Assembly (NCBI GenBank): GCA_964030785.1
Contig: OZ034971.1
Span: 39,512,804 to 39,576,803 of the forward strand
Direction: 5' to 3'
From: Siderastrea siderea
Taxonomy: Eukaryota > Cnidaria > Anthozoa > Scleractinia > Rhizangiidae
DNA length: 64,000 bases
Shown: positions 11,331 to 22,900 of the stretch, piece by piece
Position numbering within the stretch: position 1 is the stretch's first letter
Layout: every line of letters begins with the position of its first letter
The notes under the pieces: generated by a model
Databases searched by the model: none
What the model saw: only the letters and a program-made list of their open reading frames with translations
What the model was told of the DNA's origin: nothing
Program-made: the position numbers and the translations under genes

Positions 11331-12488
11331 CGGTCTTGTTAAAACGCATGGCTTGAATGCGACAAAGTATTTCATAGCCGAAAGACTAGCTGTATAAAAA
11401 CGCGTTTAAAACACATTGCCGCAGAATACGCTTAGGATTTTCGCCAGGAAGTAATTGTTTTATGATTCTTAACTGATTAAAATTCAGACTATATTTACTG
11501 CATGCTCTTTTGTCTCAAGTATGTTCTGAATAACGCCTTCGAAGCAATGGATAGTCGAACAAAAAAAAAACGTACACACAAACGTAGCTACGATAAATGT
11601 TTCGAAATTTTTTTAAATAGAAATGCCAACCTTTAGAGTCGCACAGGTGAAAACCAAGTGAAAGAACTTGAGCGACGTGAATACATCTTGTAATAGAAAA
11701 CATATTCATTATTAGATTTACCTACGTATGAGAATTCCATTATAACTGGTTTGTTTTATGTAGTACACGCTCAACTCGGCTGAAAGATAGCGATGAGACG
11801 GCGCGGCATTCCGAATAGTAGGCTAAAAATCTGTAGCCGGAGTATTCGCCGTTAGGCTTCCTTAACTTCCACAGAAAATGGACATATTTTATAGTTTGTT
11901 ATTTAAGATATACTAATCCACCCGGCAAAGAGTTAGTGTAGTTTTTGCTTCGTTGTCATTGTCGCTTTTCTGTATATTTTTACGGACTTTGGACGGCGAA
12001 AGGAGTACTCTACCGCACGGTGGTTACAGATAGCACATGAACTAACTAAATATGCTAAAGGAAATGCGTAAGCGAAATTACGCCGTCAAACAGGGAAAAT
12101 ATTTGCTGACGTCAAGACCCGGGCATCAAACGTGTACCTCATTGGATTAAAGACGGTTCTACAGCAGCTATACTTTGCATAACAACTGCTTTAGTTAATA
12201 GAGCGTGTATTCAATATAATTGACGTGGCCATCTTAGTCCGATCCGTGTCTGTGTGAGTTGGTAGGCGAGTTTCCTTGCTTTTTACAGGGTGCTCAGTCA
12301 CTCCGACTGATACTTTATAAGCGCTTGCTGACATAAAATATCTAGAATATAATTAATATTCTAGTGTTGTACCTCTCAAGTAGTAATCAGTGAATTAAAT
12401 CAGTATATAATATAGTAAAAGGGACCTTAAATTTGTCAGTAGTCAAAGGTGTTCTAAACGATTCCAATTTGTATCTTGATCATGCTTA
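11084..12488. repeat. Tandem locus duplication, unit A
   Basis: Matches unit B at about 14803-18266 in order. Shared words include GTACACGCTCAAC, TTTGCTGACGTCA, CATTGGATTAAAGACGGTTC and CTTGATCATGCTTAGTGTCA. Unit A is shorter because unit B holds extra blocks at about 15800-16050, 16443-17158 and 17234-18149. Outside the gene remnant no coding sequence is evident. Confidence 0.8.
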
Positions 12489-12535
12489 GTGTCAATATCT
12501 CATAGATTTTTGTTTGTTATTATAAACTAAGTAAG

Positions 12536-12675
12536 GGTTAGACAATGAACGCGAGTGTTCTACGGGATATAGTGTCCCGAGCAAAGATAGAATGCCACGA
12601 GGCCGCAGGCCGAGTGGCATTCTATCTTGCGAGGGACGCTATATCCCATAGGACACGAGCGTTCATTGTCTAACC
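12536..12675. repeat. 140 bp near-perfect hairpin (foldback repeat)
   Basis: Arms begin GGTTAGACAATGAACG and end with its complement CGTTCATTGTCTAACC. The middle pairs GATAGAATGCCACGAGG with its inverse around a GGCCGCAGGCC centre. It sits where unit A and unit B stop matching, and unit B has a different hairpin there. It probably represents a MITE or the end of a larger inverted structure. Confidence 0.75.
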
Positions 12676-13861
12676 GTCTTAGAACATGGTCACACCCACG
12701 AAGAATTTCGTTTTTGCGTGCAGATTGTATTTTTGCATTTTAATTTTTTAGTTCTCACCTTGAAATCACGTTGCTATTTTGTTTACGATATTTTCGCTAT
12801 TGTACGCATGCCTTTGAGGTGCAATGTTTTAGAGTGCTTCACCGCGCGGTTTATCGCAGTTGGTGTGTAAACAGCCATGAGCGAATACACGGAAATTTGG
12901 AACTCGAGGCAGTGTCGCCGCCAAAGATTTTCTAGATTTACACTGGTGAAAGCAGTCTTCGAGGCGCCACAACCACCGACACCAGCAAGTAGGGAATCCG
13001 CAGGAAACTCCAAGAGGCCAAATTAAGTCAAGTTCAAATACAACACTCGTAGTCTGGCAAACACGGAGAAACAAGTCTATCCTTCTGTTTCAAATAAGGT
13101 CTGAACAGTTCGTATTTCATGTAAAATAATTGTTTTTCTTTCGATTTGCTTTTTGCTATGCTATTATACCGTAAGATTGCATTTTTTTGTTAAAACGCAA
13201 AAAATAATGAGTGTTTCTAGCCGTTGAAGCTGTTGATTTTGTCGATTTAGTTGTAAATATTCACAGAGAATTTGTGCATCATTAGTAGTTTCTACTTAGT
13301 CATTAGTATGCTCTATATAGAGCATACTAATGAGGCTTCCAAACAAAGGAAAACAATGCCTCATTAGTATGCTCTATATAGAACCACTAATGAATGCAGA
13401 AATTCTCTGTAAATTTACCCCGCAATTTCTCTGTGCTTCAAAGCCCCCGCCACTTTACATAATTTAAGACAGTTTATGGAATATAGAGCATCGAAATGCT
13501 GGACACTGATTGGCTGAGTGGGTACTGTGACCATGTTCTAAGCCAAAACGGCTAAACTGTTCAAAGTCCGTTTGCCAATTTGCCCTGTGAAAATGGTATG
13601 AGCACGCTATGAGTAACAGAAAATAAAAAAAAAGTTATGAAAAATTGAAGAATATAAAAATAAATTCCAGTTGAGCGGTAGACACTGTGGGTGATCCGGC
13701 TGGTGGCGTTAAATTCGGGGATTCCCTTAAAGCCCTCAGATGACGTAACACGATAACAAGTGTTTCCGCCGCTTTTCTAGAAAAAGACTCTTACATACGT
13801 TCTGTGAAGTCCGCTAGCGCAACACACATTTTCGCAAGAAATTAATTCTAATGATTTCCAT
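12676..13861. repeat. Inverted-repeat region with palindromes; no gene
   Basis: TTAGAACATGGTCACA at about 12682 is repeated in inverse orientation at about 13530 (TGTGACCATGTTCTAA), so 12682-13545 may be one element. Inside it, 13301-13332 is a perfect 32 bp palindrome (CATTAGTATGCTCTAT and its complement), and one arm recurs at about 13359-13380. Short open frames near 12783-13074 on the minus strand lack support. Confidence 0.5.
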
Positions 13862-14117
13862 TTCACCCGTCCAACAGAAATAAGACAATCTTTCAAGGGA
13901 GATGCCTTTAGTTGTACTTGAACTGGACCATCTTGTTGTTGTTGTTGCGTGACCTGGTCGCGAGCTCATCTCCCGACGAACATTGCTGATTCCTAGAAAC
14001 CATGTTCACCTTTCCGAGAATTAGCTTTGCAGTATTGGAAATAATGTTGTATGAAACGAACAGTAAATTGCGGTTTCATTCGTCTCTACTCCATCTGAAT
14101 TCCTCATCTGTGGCCTT
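13862..14117. repeat. Repeat shared with 19021-19277 and the left edge of the window
   Basis: The segment from ACAATCTTTCAAGGGAGATG to CATCTGAATTCCTCATC recurs at 19033-19277, and its last bases recur at position 1. At 14118 this copy runs into the flavoprotein gene, while the others run into the segmental duplication. It therefore marks an old duplication breakpoint, and may include the promoter region of the flavoprotein gene. Confidence 0.75.
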
Positions 14118-14982
14118 ATGCTGCAGGCTTTATCGACATCATCGAGGTCGCATTGTGCGGAAGAAAGTCCTTGGGAACAACGAATACGTCGTCTTGTACG
14201 TCAAACTCAACAAGGGCGTGAAATATGCCGTTGGCGATGTTTACTATCTTCATCATCAATTTATAGAAAGTACGGGAATGCTACCCCAGCGATCTCATCC
14301 CTCCACGACCTTTGCAAATTTATCACAGGATTCGACATGGGACATTGGTTTTGTGATATCGATCATGGAAGACGAAGAGCCAGTGTTTTTGCCATGGACA
14401 AACTGGCTAGCAAATGATGACCGTAGTTTGCACACATGGGGCCCTTATCGTTCTTTTGTCAGTCAGCTGTCCACCCAACTCATACAAGAGGCAGAGGGGA
14501 TGCAGTCGCCGTCCCACTACCTTCTGTTCGCAACTGGATCTGGATGCGGCTATCTTCTAGATGTCCTAAGCTGCCTCGCCTACAGAACACAACCATCGTT
14601 TCAATGTGAAAGCCAGAGAAACAAGCACACTAAAATCGACATTTTCTACTCTGTCGGATGCAAGGCATTTTACAACTTTCTGCGTAAGCCAATCGACGAG
14701 CTCCTGAGAAAGATCAGCGACAAGAACACTGCCACTGTAACTTTTAAATTCTACGTCACCGATCCAGAGCAAGAACAAAATGATTCCGATGCAACAGACA
14801 CCCAAATTCAGCTCATAAATGGTCGAATAGATTTCGAAAAAGTTATCAAGTCCACCAATAAAAATTCTCGATGTTATTTTGTAGGGAGGCCTGCGATAGC
14901 CGAAAACGTGGAAAACATATGCAAGAGAAAAGGGATGAGGTTAGTGAAGGATTACACTAACGGACGAAGTATCTTAAGATAA
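14002..14982 (+). CDS. FNR-like flavin/NAD(P)-binding oxidoreductase domain protein (partial or short)
   Basis: Open frame of 326 codons. The FAD-binding beta-barrel is suggested by residues about 44-80 (RGRIVRKKVLGNNEYVVLYV, then KYAVGDVYYLH). The NAD(P)-binding fold is suggested by LLFATGSGCGYLL at about 173-185, IDIFYSVGCKAF at about 212-223, and a closing RCYFVGRPAIAENVENICKR near the C-terminus, matching the CGPP-like end of ferredoxin-reductase folds. The real first exon may begin near 14124, after the acceptor-like TGCTGCAG, because the first 40 residues are encoded by DNA shared with non-coding repeats. That would make this the last exon of a larger enzyme such as a reductase with an upstream catalytic domain. 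Specific substrate unknown. The gene ends at NGRSILR. Confidence 0.6.
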   Translation: MFTFPRISFAVLEIMLYETNSKLRFHSSLLHLNSSSVALCCRLYRHHRGRIVRKKVLGNNEYVVLYVKLNKGVKYAVGDVYYLHHQFIESTGMLPQRSHPSTTFANLSQDSTWDIGFVISIMEDEEPVFLPWTNWLANDDRSLHTWGPYRSFVSQLSTQLIQEAEGMQSPSHYLLFATGSGCGYLLDVLSCLAYRTQPSFQCESQRNKHTKIDIFYSVGCKAFYNFLRKPIDELLRKISDKNTATVTFKFYVTDPEQEQNDSDATDTQIQLINGRIDFEKVIKSTNKNSRCYFVGRPAIAENVENICKRKGMRLVKDYTNGRSILR

Positions 14983-17900
14983 GCTTCTGGGTTTTATTTT
15001 TCATTATTGCCAGTTGCATTGTAGCCGGTCTTGTTATAGATGTTAGGAGCATCAAAAATTCGCTTAATACGCATGGCTTGGATGCGGCAAAGTATTAATA
15101 GCCAAAGGACTAGCTGTATTAGAAGCTTTTAAAACACATTGTCGAATAATACGCTTAGGATTTTCGCCAGGAAGTAATTGTCTTATGATTCTTTCCTGAT
15201 TAAAATTCAGGCTATATTTACTGCATGCTCATTTGTCTCAAGTTTGCTCTGAATAACGCCTTCGAAGCAATGGAAAGTCGAACAAAAAAACGCACACACA
15301 AACTTAGCTACGAAAAATGTTTCGAAATTTTTTTAATAGAAATGTCAAACCCGTTTCGGGGCCTTACAGGTGAAAACCAAGTGAAAGGACTTGAGCGACG
15401 TGAATATATCTTGTGAGAGGAAACATAATCACCCTCTTAGTCGTCTGAAGACTTTTTAGATTTACCTATACGTAGGATTATTCCATAATAAGGTTTGATG
15501 ATGATGACATACTTGTCGAAAACGTTTGGTTCCTTTTAATTGTTTACACTCCCGTTTTTATCTTTTTTAGCCTTGTATATACATCGTTTCGTATTAAATA
15601 ATCGCCTTTCTATGTAGTACACGCTCAACACGGCTGAAAGATTGCGATGAGACGGCGTCGCGTTTCCAACTGATAGTAGGTGAAAAATCTGTAGCTATTC
15701 GCCGTTAGTCTTTCTACTTCCACAACAAAATGGAAATATTTTATAGTTTGTTATTTAAGATATACTAATCCACCCAGCAAAGAGTAGGTGTGGCAGTTTT
15801 CTACTTGTTCCTATACACTCAGGCCACAGACTCAGTCACAATCAGTGAGAACACAAGCCAACGCTGTTTTTTTCCTCTTTCGCGCTCCTCTTGTCCCTCA
15901 CAGTCTAGACAGACATTCTTGTAAACCAACATTGAAAGGACAGGGAGACAGATTGTGTCCCACCTAATGTGTTTAATACTGCAGTTTATACCCCAGCAAC
16001 GTTTTAATCACGTGTTCTTAGCGAGGTTAAGGTCAACGTAGCTCGGCGCTTAAATAGTTTTTGCTTCGCTGTCACTGTCGCTTTTCTGTGCACTTTTTAC
16101 GGACTTTAGACGGCAAAAGGAACACTCTACGACGCAGTGGCTAATGACGGATAACACATGGAACTAACCAAAGAAACTGCGTAAACGAAATTACTGACTG
16201 TGGTACAAATGTACTTCACGCTGCAAACAGGGAAAGTATTTGCTGACGTCATGACCCGGGCATCAAATGTGTACCTCATTGGATTAAAGACGGTTCTACA
16301 GTAGCAATACTTTGCATAACAACTGCTTTAGTTAATAGAGTGTGTATTCTATAAAATAAACGTCTGCCATCTTAACCCAATCCGTATCTGTGTGAGTTGG
16401 TCGGCAAGTTTCCTTGCTTTGCGTGGGCCAGTCAGTCCGACTGCAAGCTCAAGAACTCTGATAGAAGGTAAGCGATTGAAAACGCTCCGAAAATGGGGAT
16501 TTTGGAAACGCAGTCCAAAATAAAGATTTCGTCGTTTATAAGTGCCCAGCAGAATTTAAAGATTTGTTGAGATTCAACCTTCCATTCTCGCGTTAACGAT
16601 CGAAAACAGAGGGTTTTGGAAAACGATGACATTGAACAGTAAACAAGTCAGTACAAAGTAGTCAAAGTAGCTTTTTCGAATGGAAGAAAAAGAACCGATT
16701 CACAGCGGAAAGAGGTGGATGGGCCTTCATTTGTGATAAAATCCCAGGGTGTGCCTTTTCAGACGGTCCGAGGTCCGCCTGATCAGAATCAGGCTAAAGG
16801 TGTGCCATGAATTGAACTGAACTGAAAGCTATCAGTTTTAATTGCCCAGCCATTTACTTTTTTTCATACTACAGCTCGTTTCCATGACTTCACAAAATAA
16901 TGTTTCCTTGAACCTTTGCTAATTTTTGAGCTTAAACACTCCAACGTGTGTTAGCGGACCGTTGACTTAACGCACCTTCTCCTGTATGTATTAACCCTAT
17001 CCACACGTTCTTCTCTTCTAATGCCGAGTTGACTCATTCTCGCTTTCATCACCACCTTCTCCCCACCCCCAGTTGGTTTTACTTTCCAATTCCAATCGCG
17101 TGCAACTGAATTCTGAACTAAGAATACGTTATTAAAATACGAGTCCACTGTTACATGTGATACTTAAACGCTTGCTGACATAAGATATCTAGAATACATT
17201 TGATATTCTAGTATTGTATCTCTCGCGTAGTAATGCATCAGTCAATTCCAGCTGCGCCCATCCCCCCCCCGGGCAACTGCGGGGCATTTGCGTGCCTTGT
17301 CAGTCCCAGGGGTGGGGCATTAGCAAATTTGGTACGGCCCGGGGGTCGGGCATTTGCCTACTCCCGGGCTTTTGACGCACATGTGGTTTCCGAGCTCGAA
17401 ATCCAAACATGGAGGATTTTATCGCAAAGGACCAGCAGTTCGTCGCAGATTGTATAGTCTGCCAAGGACTGGACAAACTTGTGGAGGTTTTCTCGATTTT
17501 ATGCATTTCTTCATTGCTCATCAAGGCACAACTATCACTTAATATAGCGAGATCGGGAACAATCAACGTGAATCGACGTACGCATTCTTCCTAAGGATTT
17601 AAATAAAATTTAGTCGCGATGATTCTTAAATTCTAAACATGTGTATAGGGATCGTCGTTTTATACTTTTGCATATTATTAAAATATTCACAACAGATGAC
17701 GTTACAACAGACTTTTATAATGTCAAGATTTTTGTTTACTAGCGAACTGTTTAAAACAAAACATTAAAGTAACAATCAACTATGATGCAGTATTGTTGTC
17801 TGTGAAGTATTCAAATATCATCACTTGGCATTTATACTAACTTTATTAACATCGGATAGTGCCTTTACAAACAATAGAAGACGGAAGGGTAGGCCTACAG

Positions 17901-18266
17901 AAATGAAAAGTCGCACATAAAAATACTGAAAGTGGTATTATTGGGCAATGAATGAAAACTGCGGCAGTGTTGATTGGGGACGTACCATCCCGGGGGGGGG
18001 GGGGCATTTGCCATCTTCCTTCGTCCACACCGCGGGGCATTTGGCAGTGTCCCCACCCCCGGGGATTTGCCATCCGAGAGAAAAAATGCTAATGCCCGGG
18101 GGTTAGCCCGGGGGGGGGGGCATGGGCGCAGCTGGAATTGACTGATGCATAATCAGTGAACTAAATCAGTACATAATATAGTTAAAGGTGCCTTAAATTT
18201 TCCAGTAGTCAAAGGTGTTCTAAACGATTCCAATTTGTATCTTGATCATGCTTAGTGTCAATATCT
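14803..18266. repeat. Tandem locus duplication, unit B, with extra inserts
   Basis: Same locus as unit A (11084-12488). Unit B contains three blocks absent from unit A: about 15800-16050, about 16443-17158, and the TAA-flanked element 17234-18149. Apart from the end of the flavoprotein gene no coding sequence is supported; the first two inserted blocks show no clear terminal repeats. Confidence 0.75.
17234..18149. mobile_element. TAA-flanked non-autonomous element, 916 bp (PIF/Harbinger-like)
   Basis: Ends are inverted copies starting TGCATCAGTCAATTCCAGCT. TAA flanks it at 17231-17233 and 18150-18152, and unit A has the uninterrupted site GTAGTAATCAGTGAA near 12381. Subterminal regions repeat the word GGGGCATTTGCC in both orientations, with long C or G runs. 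There is no transposase. A plus-strand open frame at 17409-17594 starts MEDFIAKDQQFVADCIVCQ and looks exon-like, possibly a captured first exon. Confidence 0.75.
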
Positions 18267-18325
18267 GTGTATTAGTACATGTATAATACATTGACAAGGT
18301 CAATGTATTATACACGTACTAACAC
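18267..18325. repeat. Hairpin, 59 bp
   Basis: GTGTATTAGTACATGTATAA pairs with TTATACACGTACTAACAC across a short centre (TACATTGAC / GTCAATGTA). It lies exactly where unit B stops matching unit A, like the different hairpin at 12536. Confidence 0.65.
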
Positions 18326-19245
18326 AGTTAAGTAAATGGACCTAAAATTGCTCAAAATGCTTTGTAAGGATAGCAAACAACACCATGTAATATTTCATGA
18401 ATTTTATTCAATTAGTTCGTTGTTATGTATTGCTCAAAATGTTCGCTTCGAAATCCCATACAAAGTCTTATATTTTGAAACGCCATTTTTAATGATATTC
18501 AAATATTATGCTTGGGCTTCCTATGGCCAAACGAGCCACCAAATCTAAATGCCTTTAAAAATGGCCCTGTATCCTGTAGTTGCTCCCTTTTTATTTAACC
18601 TCTCCCTTACAAGAAAACATGTGTGATGCACATCATCATGCCTGTAAGAATATTTAATAGACAATGAAAACAAATTTAAACTGGAACTTTTTAATGGAAC
18701 TTTTAATGTGACGATAGATCACTATCATAAAAAGTGCGGCTACACTCGAGACTATGAATCTTTCACACTTGATTTCAAGAGACAACTGGACTTTTAAAAG
18801 CCAAGAAAGAAGATGCCATGTAACCATGCTTAATCTTGGTCCCAGTTTCTCTGTCGAAAAAATCAAATGTCCCGACCCCCGAGCAAACGTACTCGATCAA
18901 ACCTCCCACTGAGGGGATGGACTTCGCCGTCAAATCCCCACCCATTGCCCGCACTCCCCCCCCCTGACGGGGTTTACATTGATAGGTACATTATTTCCAT
19001 TCACCCATCCTGTTTCCCCAAAAGAAATACGATTATCTTTCAAGGGAGATGCCTTAAGTTGTATTTAAAATGGACAATCTTGTTGTTGTTGTTGTTGTTT
19101 TTACGTGACCTAGTCGCAAACTCATCACCCGATGAACATTGCTGATTCCTAGAAACCAGGTTCACCTTTCCGAGAATTAGTTTTGCAGTATTGAAAATAA
19201 AGTTGTGGGAAATGAATAGTAAATTGCGGTTTCATTCGTCTCACT
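18326..19245. other. Spacer; no gene supported
   Basis: AT-rich region with short unsupported open frames. From about 19021 it is the repeat described at 13862-14117, including a GTT trinucleotide run near 19081. Confidence 0.5.
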
Positions 19246-19555
19246 CCATCTGAATTCCTTATCAGTGGCCTCATGCTTTGATATAAAAAAGGCTAATCGC
19301 CAATTCGGCATCAAATCAAAGACCCCTAAAACCGGTTGGGGGGGGGGGTGGATACTTCCTTATATTAACCACACTATTTGCGACCCCACTTTATCCTGAA
19401 GTAGTGTATATTATGCATAGGCTCCTGTATAGATTTTGACCATTTGGTCTGAAATAGGATGTGGTTTGTGACTGGTCTGGAACTGGGTGGTTTTAGAAGT
19501 TACGTTTTATTATCATCTTCTCTTGAGAAGTGTGTTTTGATTATCATCAGAACTT
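19246..19555. repeat. Segmental duplication, copy 2, first piece
   Basis: Matches positions 1-260. It has about 49 bp extra near 19280-19335 and ends at the 9 bp target duplication TCAGAACTT (19547-19555) of the large transposon. The duplication resumes at 28963. Confidence 0.85.
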
Positions 19556-19639
19556 TAGCCTGCAGAGCAGGCGTTTTTTACGAAATCAACGCTTGTTTAA
19601 CGATCGTTTGCTTAGGCCGCCATTTTGAAAGCAAGTAGA

Positions 19640-19710
19640 AAATGGACTAGGGGAGGAGGGGAGGGGAAGGCGGGGGAGGGGAGGGGAAGAGAAAGGGAAA
19701 AACGCCTGCC
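19640..19710 (+). repeat. Left subterminal G-rich tract and inner repeat
   Basis: Runs of three to five G separated by one or two bases (about 19649-19686), followed by GGGAAAAACGCCTGC. The other end of the element has the same order on the opposite strand. Such tracts can in principle form G-quadruplexes. Confidence 0.7.
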
Positions 19711-19911
19711 GGCGAAGGTTATGAAATCACCGAACGCCCCCTAATTAGTTGCGCTTGATCGCTTTTCCGGAAATGCATAAACAGCCAATGAAAATCGAGA
19801 TCTTTTTTACCGGAAGACGAAATTTTACTTCCGACAAAAACATTGACACGTGCATTTGACAAGTCTTGAAAAATCTAGCCTGCAAATAGCCGGCGATGCG
19901 CGAGCAAAGTT

Positions 19912-22900
19912 ATGTCGGAAACACGTCCTTGTGACAGCTGCCGGATTTGTAGATGTTCTTTTAAAGTGAAGTTTGGAAGCCTCACTGGTAAACAATTTTA
20001 CTCCTCATCACAAAATCTGTTTAAACCGTCGCAGCGGAAAGATTCCTTTGGAACTGTGCTTGCAGACGTTTGTCGTCGAGTGGGATTGGTTTTGTTGCAG
20101 GATCCAGGAGTTTACTCGGATCGTGTATGCAACCCCTGTGGTCGCAAAATTCTCAGTCTTGGTAATTTGTTCGAGATTGTCAAAGTCGCAACTTCTCCGA
20201 CAGTAAGTGGTACATCGATAAAAAGTACCAAACGTGCACTTGCAACTCCGGATAAAGCGAGTCCTTCATGGAGAACAACGAAGCTTGTGCGGGTTAATTC
20301 GCCACAAGCGAAGACGCCATCGCAGGTGAGATCAGCTAAGAAATCGCGAAAGTCTCTCGCATTTACCGGAGAAAGTAGTTGTACGTCAACTCCGTCGGAA
20401 AAGGAAGATGACATGTTGAGAAGACTGAACGTGGATGACTTGCCGCAGACAGGACTTCAGGTTAAAGTCGTGTACGTGAACCCTTCAGGAAATGTTACTG
20501 TGAGAATCCCGCGAGACGAGCAAACCAAAACATTGGTGAAAAACCTCGCATGCGAAAACTGGCGTGAAGTGTCCAATGCCATCCTGAAGCACGGAGAACT
20601 TGCTCCTGAATTAAACAATAGCATCCGCAAAGTTTTATCCAAGGAATTTAGCGATTATCTGAAGTCGGAAACAATGCTTTGCGCCAGAAACCCAGATGAA
20701 TTGGCCGGTTTCTCTAACAAATTGTTTATGGAGGAGGTAAGAATTTACTGCCCTTTGTGGTTTCATTGTGTGCTCGGAGCAAGTGGTCTCTCGACTCAGG
20801 AAGAAGTGAAGGTTGTTGGAAGAGACCTGAATTCACTCGCTTTTGCCACTGCAACACTGGCCCGTGTTCGAAATCATCAAGCATCAGCACTCCATTACAG
20901 GATTTCAACCATATTATTTCACAGTGGTGTCAAACATGATGACCTCAATCGCCTTAATCGTTTGGGGGTGTGCATGTCTCCAGATTCCATTGTTCGGCTT
21001 CAAAGCAAAATGAATGAGCAATTGGAAGGCAAAGTGAAGATATGGAAGGCTTCGATTGAAGAGAATCGTGGTGCTCTCAAGTTAGCCCAGGAGGTGGTCC
21101 AGAAACAAGTTGCCTTGCCACAACTGGATGTCAGTCAACAGTGCCTCGAAACTTACAATTTTTTCTCGACAAAAGGACAGGAGTATTTAAAAAAGCTCTT
21201 GGATGAGGAGAAAGCGAAAGAAAGTCTTGAATCATACACTCTAGATTGTATGCAAACTGTCATCAGAAGATTGGAGAGTACCAAACTTCCCTTGTACAAG
21301 TAAGCGTTTTTATGCCATGGCAGCTGATTAAATTTCACTGTCAATAATTTTTTTTAGGCAGTCTATAAGATGCATGTTTTTTGAATTCAACAGATCCTGA
21401 AAGTTGTTTATTGCTTTTTGGCCACGTTTCCCCTAGTTTCTTTATTTCACTAATATTATGACAAATTTTTAAGACTATGAGAGCACCCTGGAGCACTATA
21501 TAATATCACAGAAAATTTTAACCTGTAAGTTAAGAATTCAGCCATTCAGTAGAGAGATCCACTCTTATTTGGCTTGTTAAGTGCTGTACTAATGCAATAT
21601 TTTTACAAATTATTAAAATAATAATTATTAAACACTGTAGAATGTTTAACTTTCTTTTAAAAAAGGTTGGTGGGAGACAACATTGATTATGAAATTCATG
21701 CCAGAGTTCAGTCCCAAAAGCATCGCAACCGCTCCATTCACTGGACACACCAGTTTGCTGTACTAGATCGAGTTCAAGATCCTCTACTGGACAGCTATCG
21801 CAGCCAGAAGGCAGTCAGTGAGATCCAGTTTGCAGAACTCTTGCCAGATAAAGATGTTATGGAAAACCTTGTCAAGAATTGGGCTGTTATTGTCAGCCGG
21901 GTGGTAACAAAGTATCTCCCGCCTTTTCAATCATTTAGAGATGTGGTTGTGAGACACATACCACATGAGTACTCAAAGGAGATGTCTCAGAAATCCAACT
22001 CAGTGAGTAGAAACTCTTAAATGTTAAATTGTTACCCTACTCTTAACATACCCTATTTAGACTTAAAAGTTATGCAATCAATGATTTTAATAGTTTAAAA
22101 ACTGCATCCGTGATTGATTGCATATCTATTTTTGAAGAGGTTTTGGTTGGACTGTCTTGTAATCTACTCTAAATACATTTCCATTATCTAGTGCTTTCTT
22201 AGTATGCAGTTCCTGAATCCCAATGTTTCTGGAGAGATGGCTCAACTCCTTCAGCACAACCAAGAAAAGTATGTGCCTTGTTTGACCGAGGGAACCAACA
22301 AGACCATTCTTGAACAGATACCTCTCCATGGTGACCAGCTTTTTGAAGAACGTGCGAGAAATGTCATCTGGACGTACAGGGATGGGGTGAATGAATATGA
22401 GAGGCTTCAAGGCATTGACACAGAGTTCGCAGACTGGCATGCTAAATACACTCTATACAAGGTAATGAGAGCTTGGTTACTCTGTAACTGAGGCATTATA
22501 CACAACTCTTAATTGAAACTTTCCTTGGGTTTTTTTTTTTGGGGGGGGGCAGGGGGCTGAAAATAAATAACTGCATTTGGGCCAAGATAGTTCAAGAGAT
22601 TCATAGCTTGATTCATAGCACCTTCACCAGGAGCAAAAGTCGGAGGAGTACCTCTGCAGTCCCCCCACTCACCTCAAAAAATATATATATATTTCTCCTA
22701 TCTTTACATTTGCTCTTAAAACAGACAGAGTTCAAGATGTTTGTAAATCACTCTTCTGCTGCTGAAGTGGGCACTTCCAGAGCAAGCATCAATAGGACCG
22801 GCAAAACCAATGCAGCAAAGGGTGTGGAAAACCACTACAACGAGTATAGCGAGTTCCACGCTAGGGAGACAGAGGCCCACATATGCGCTTCATTTATGGG

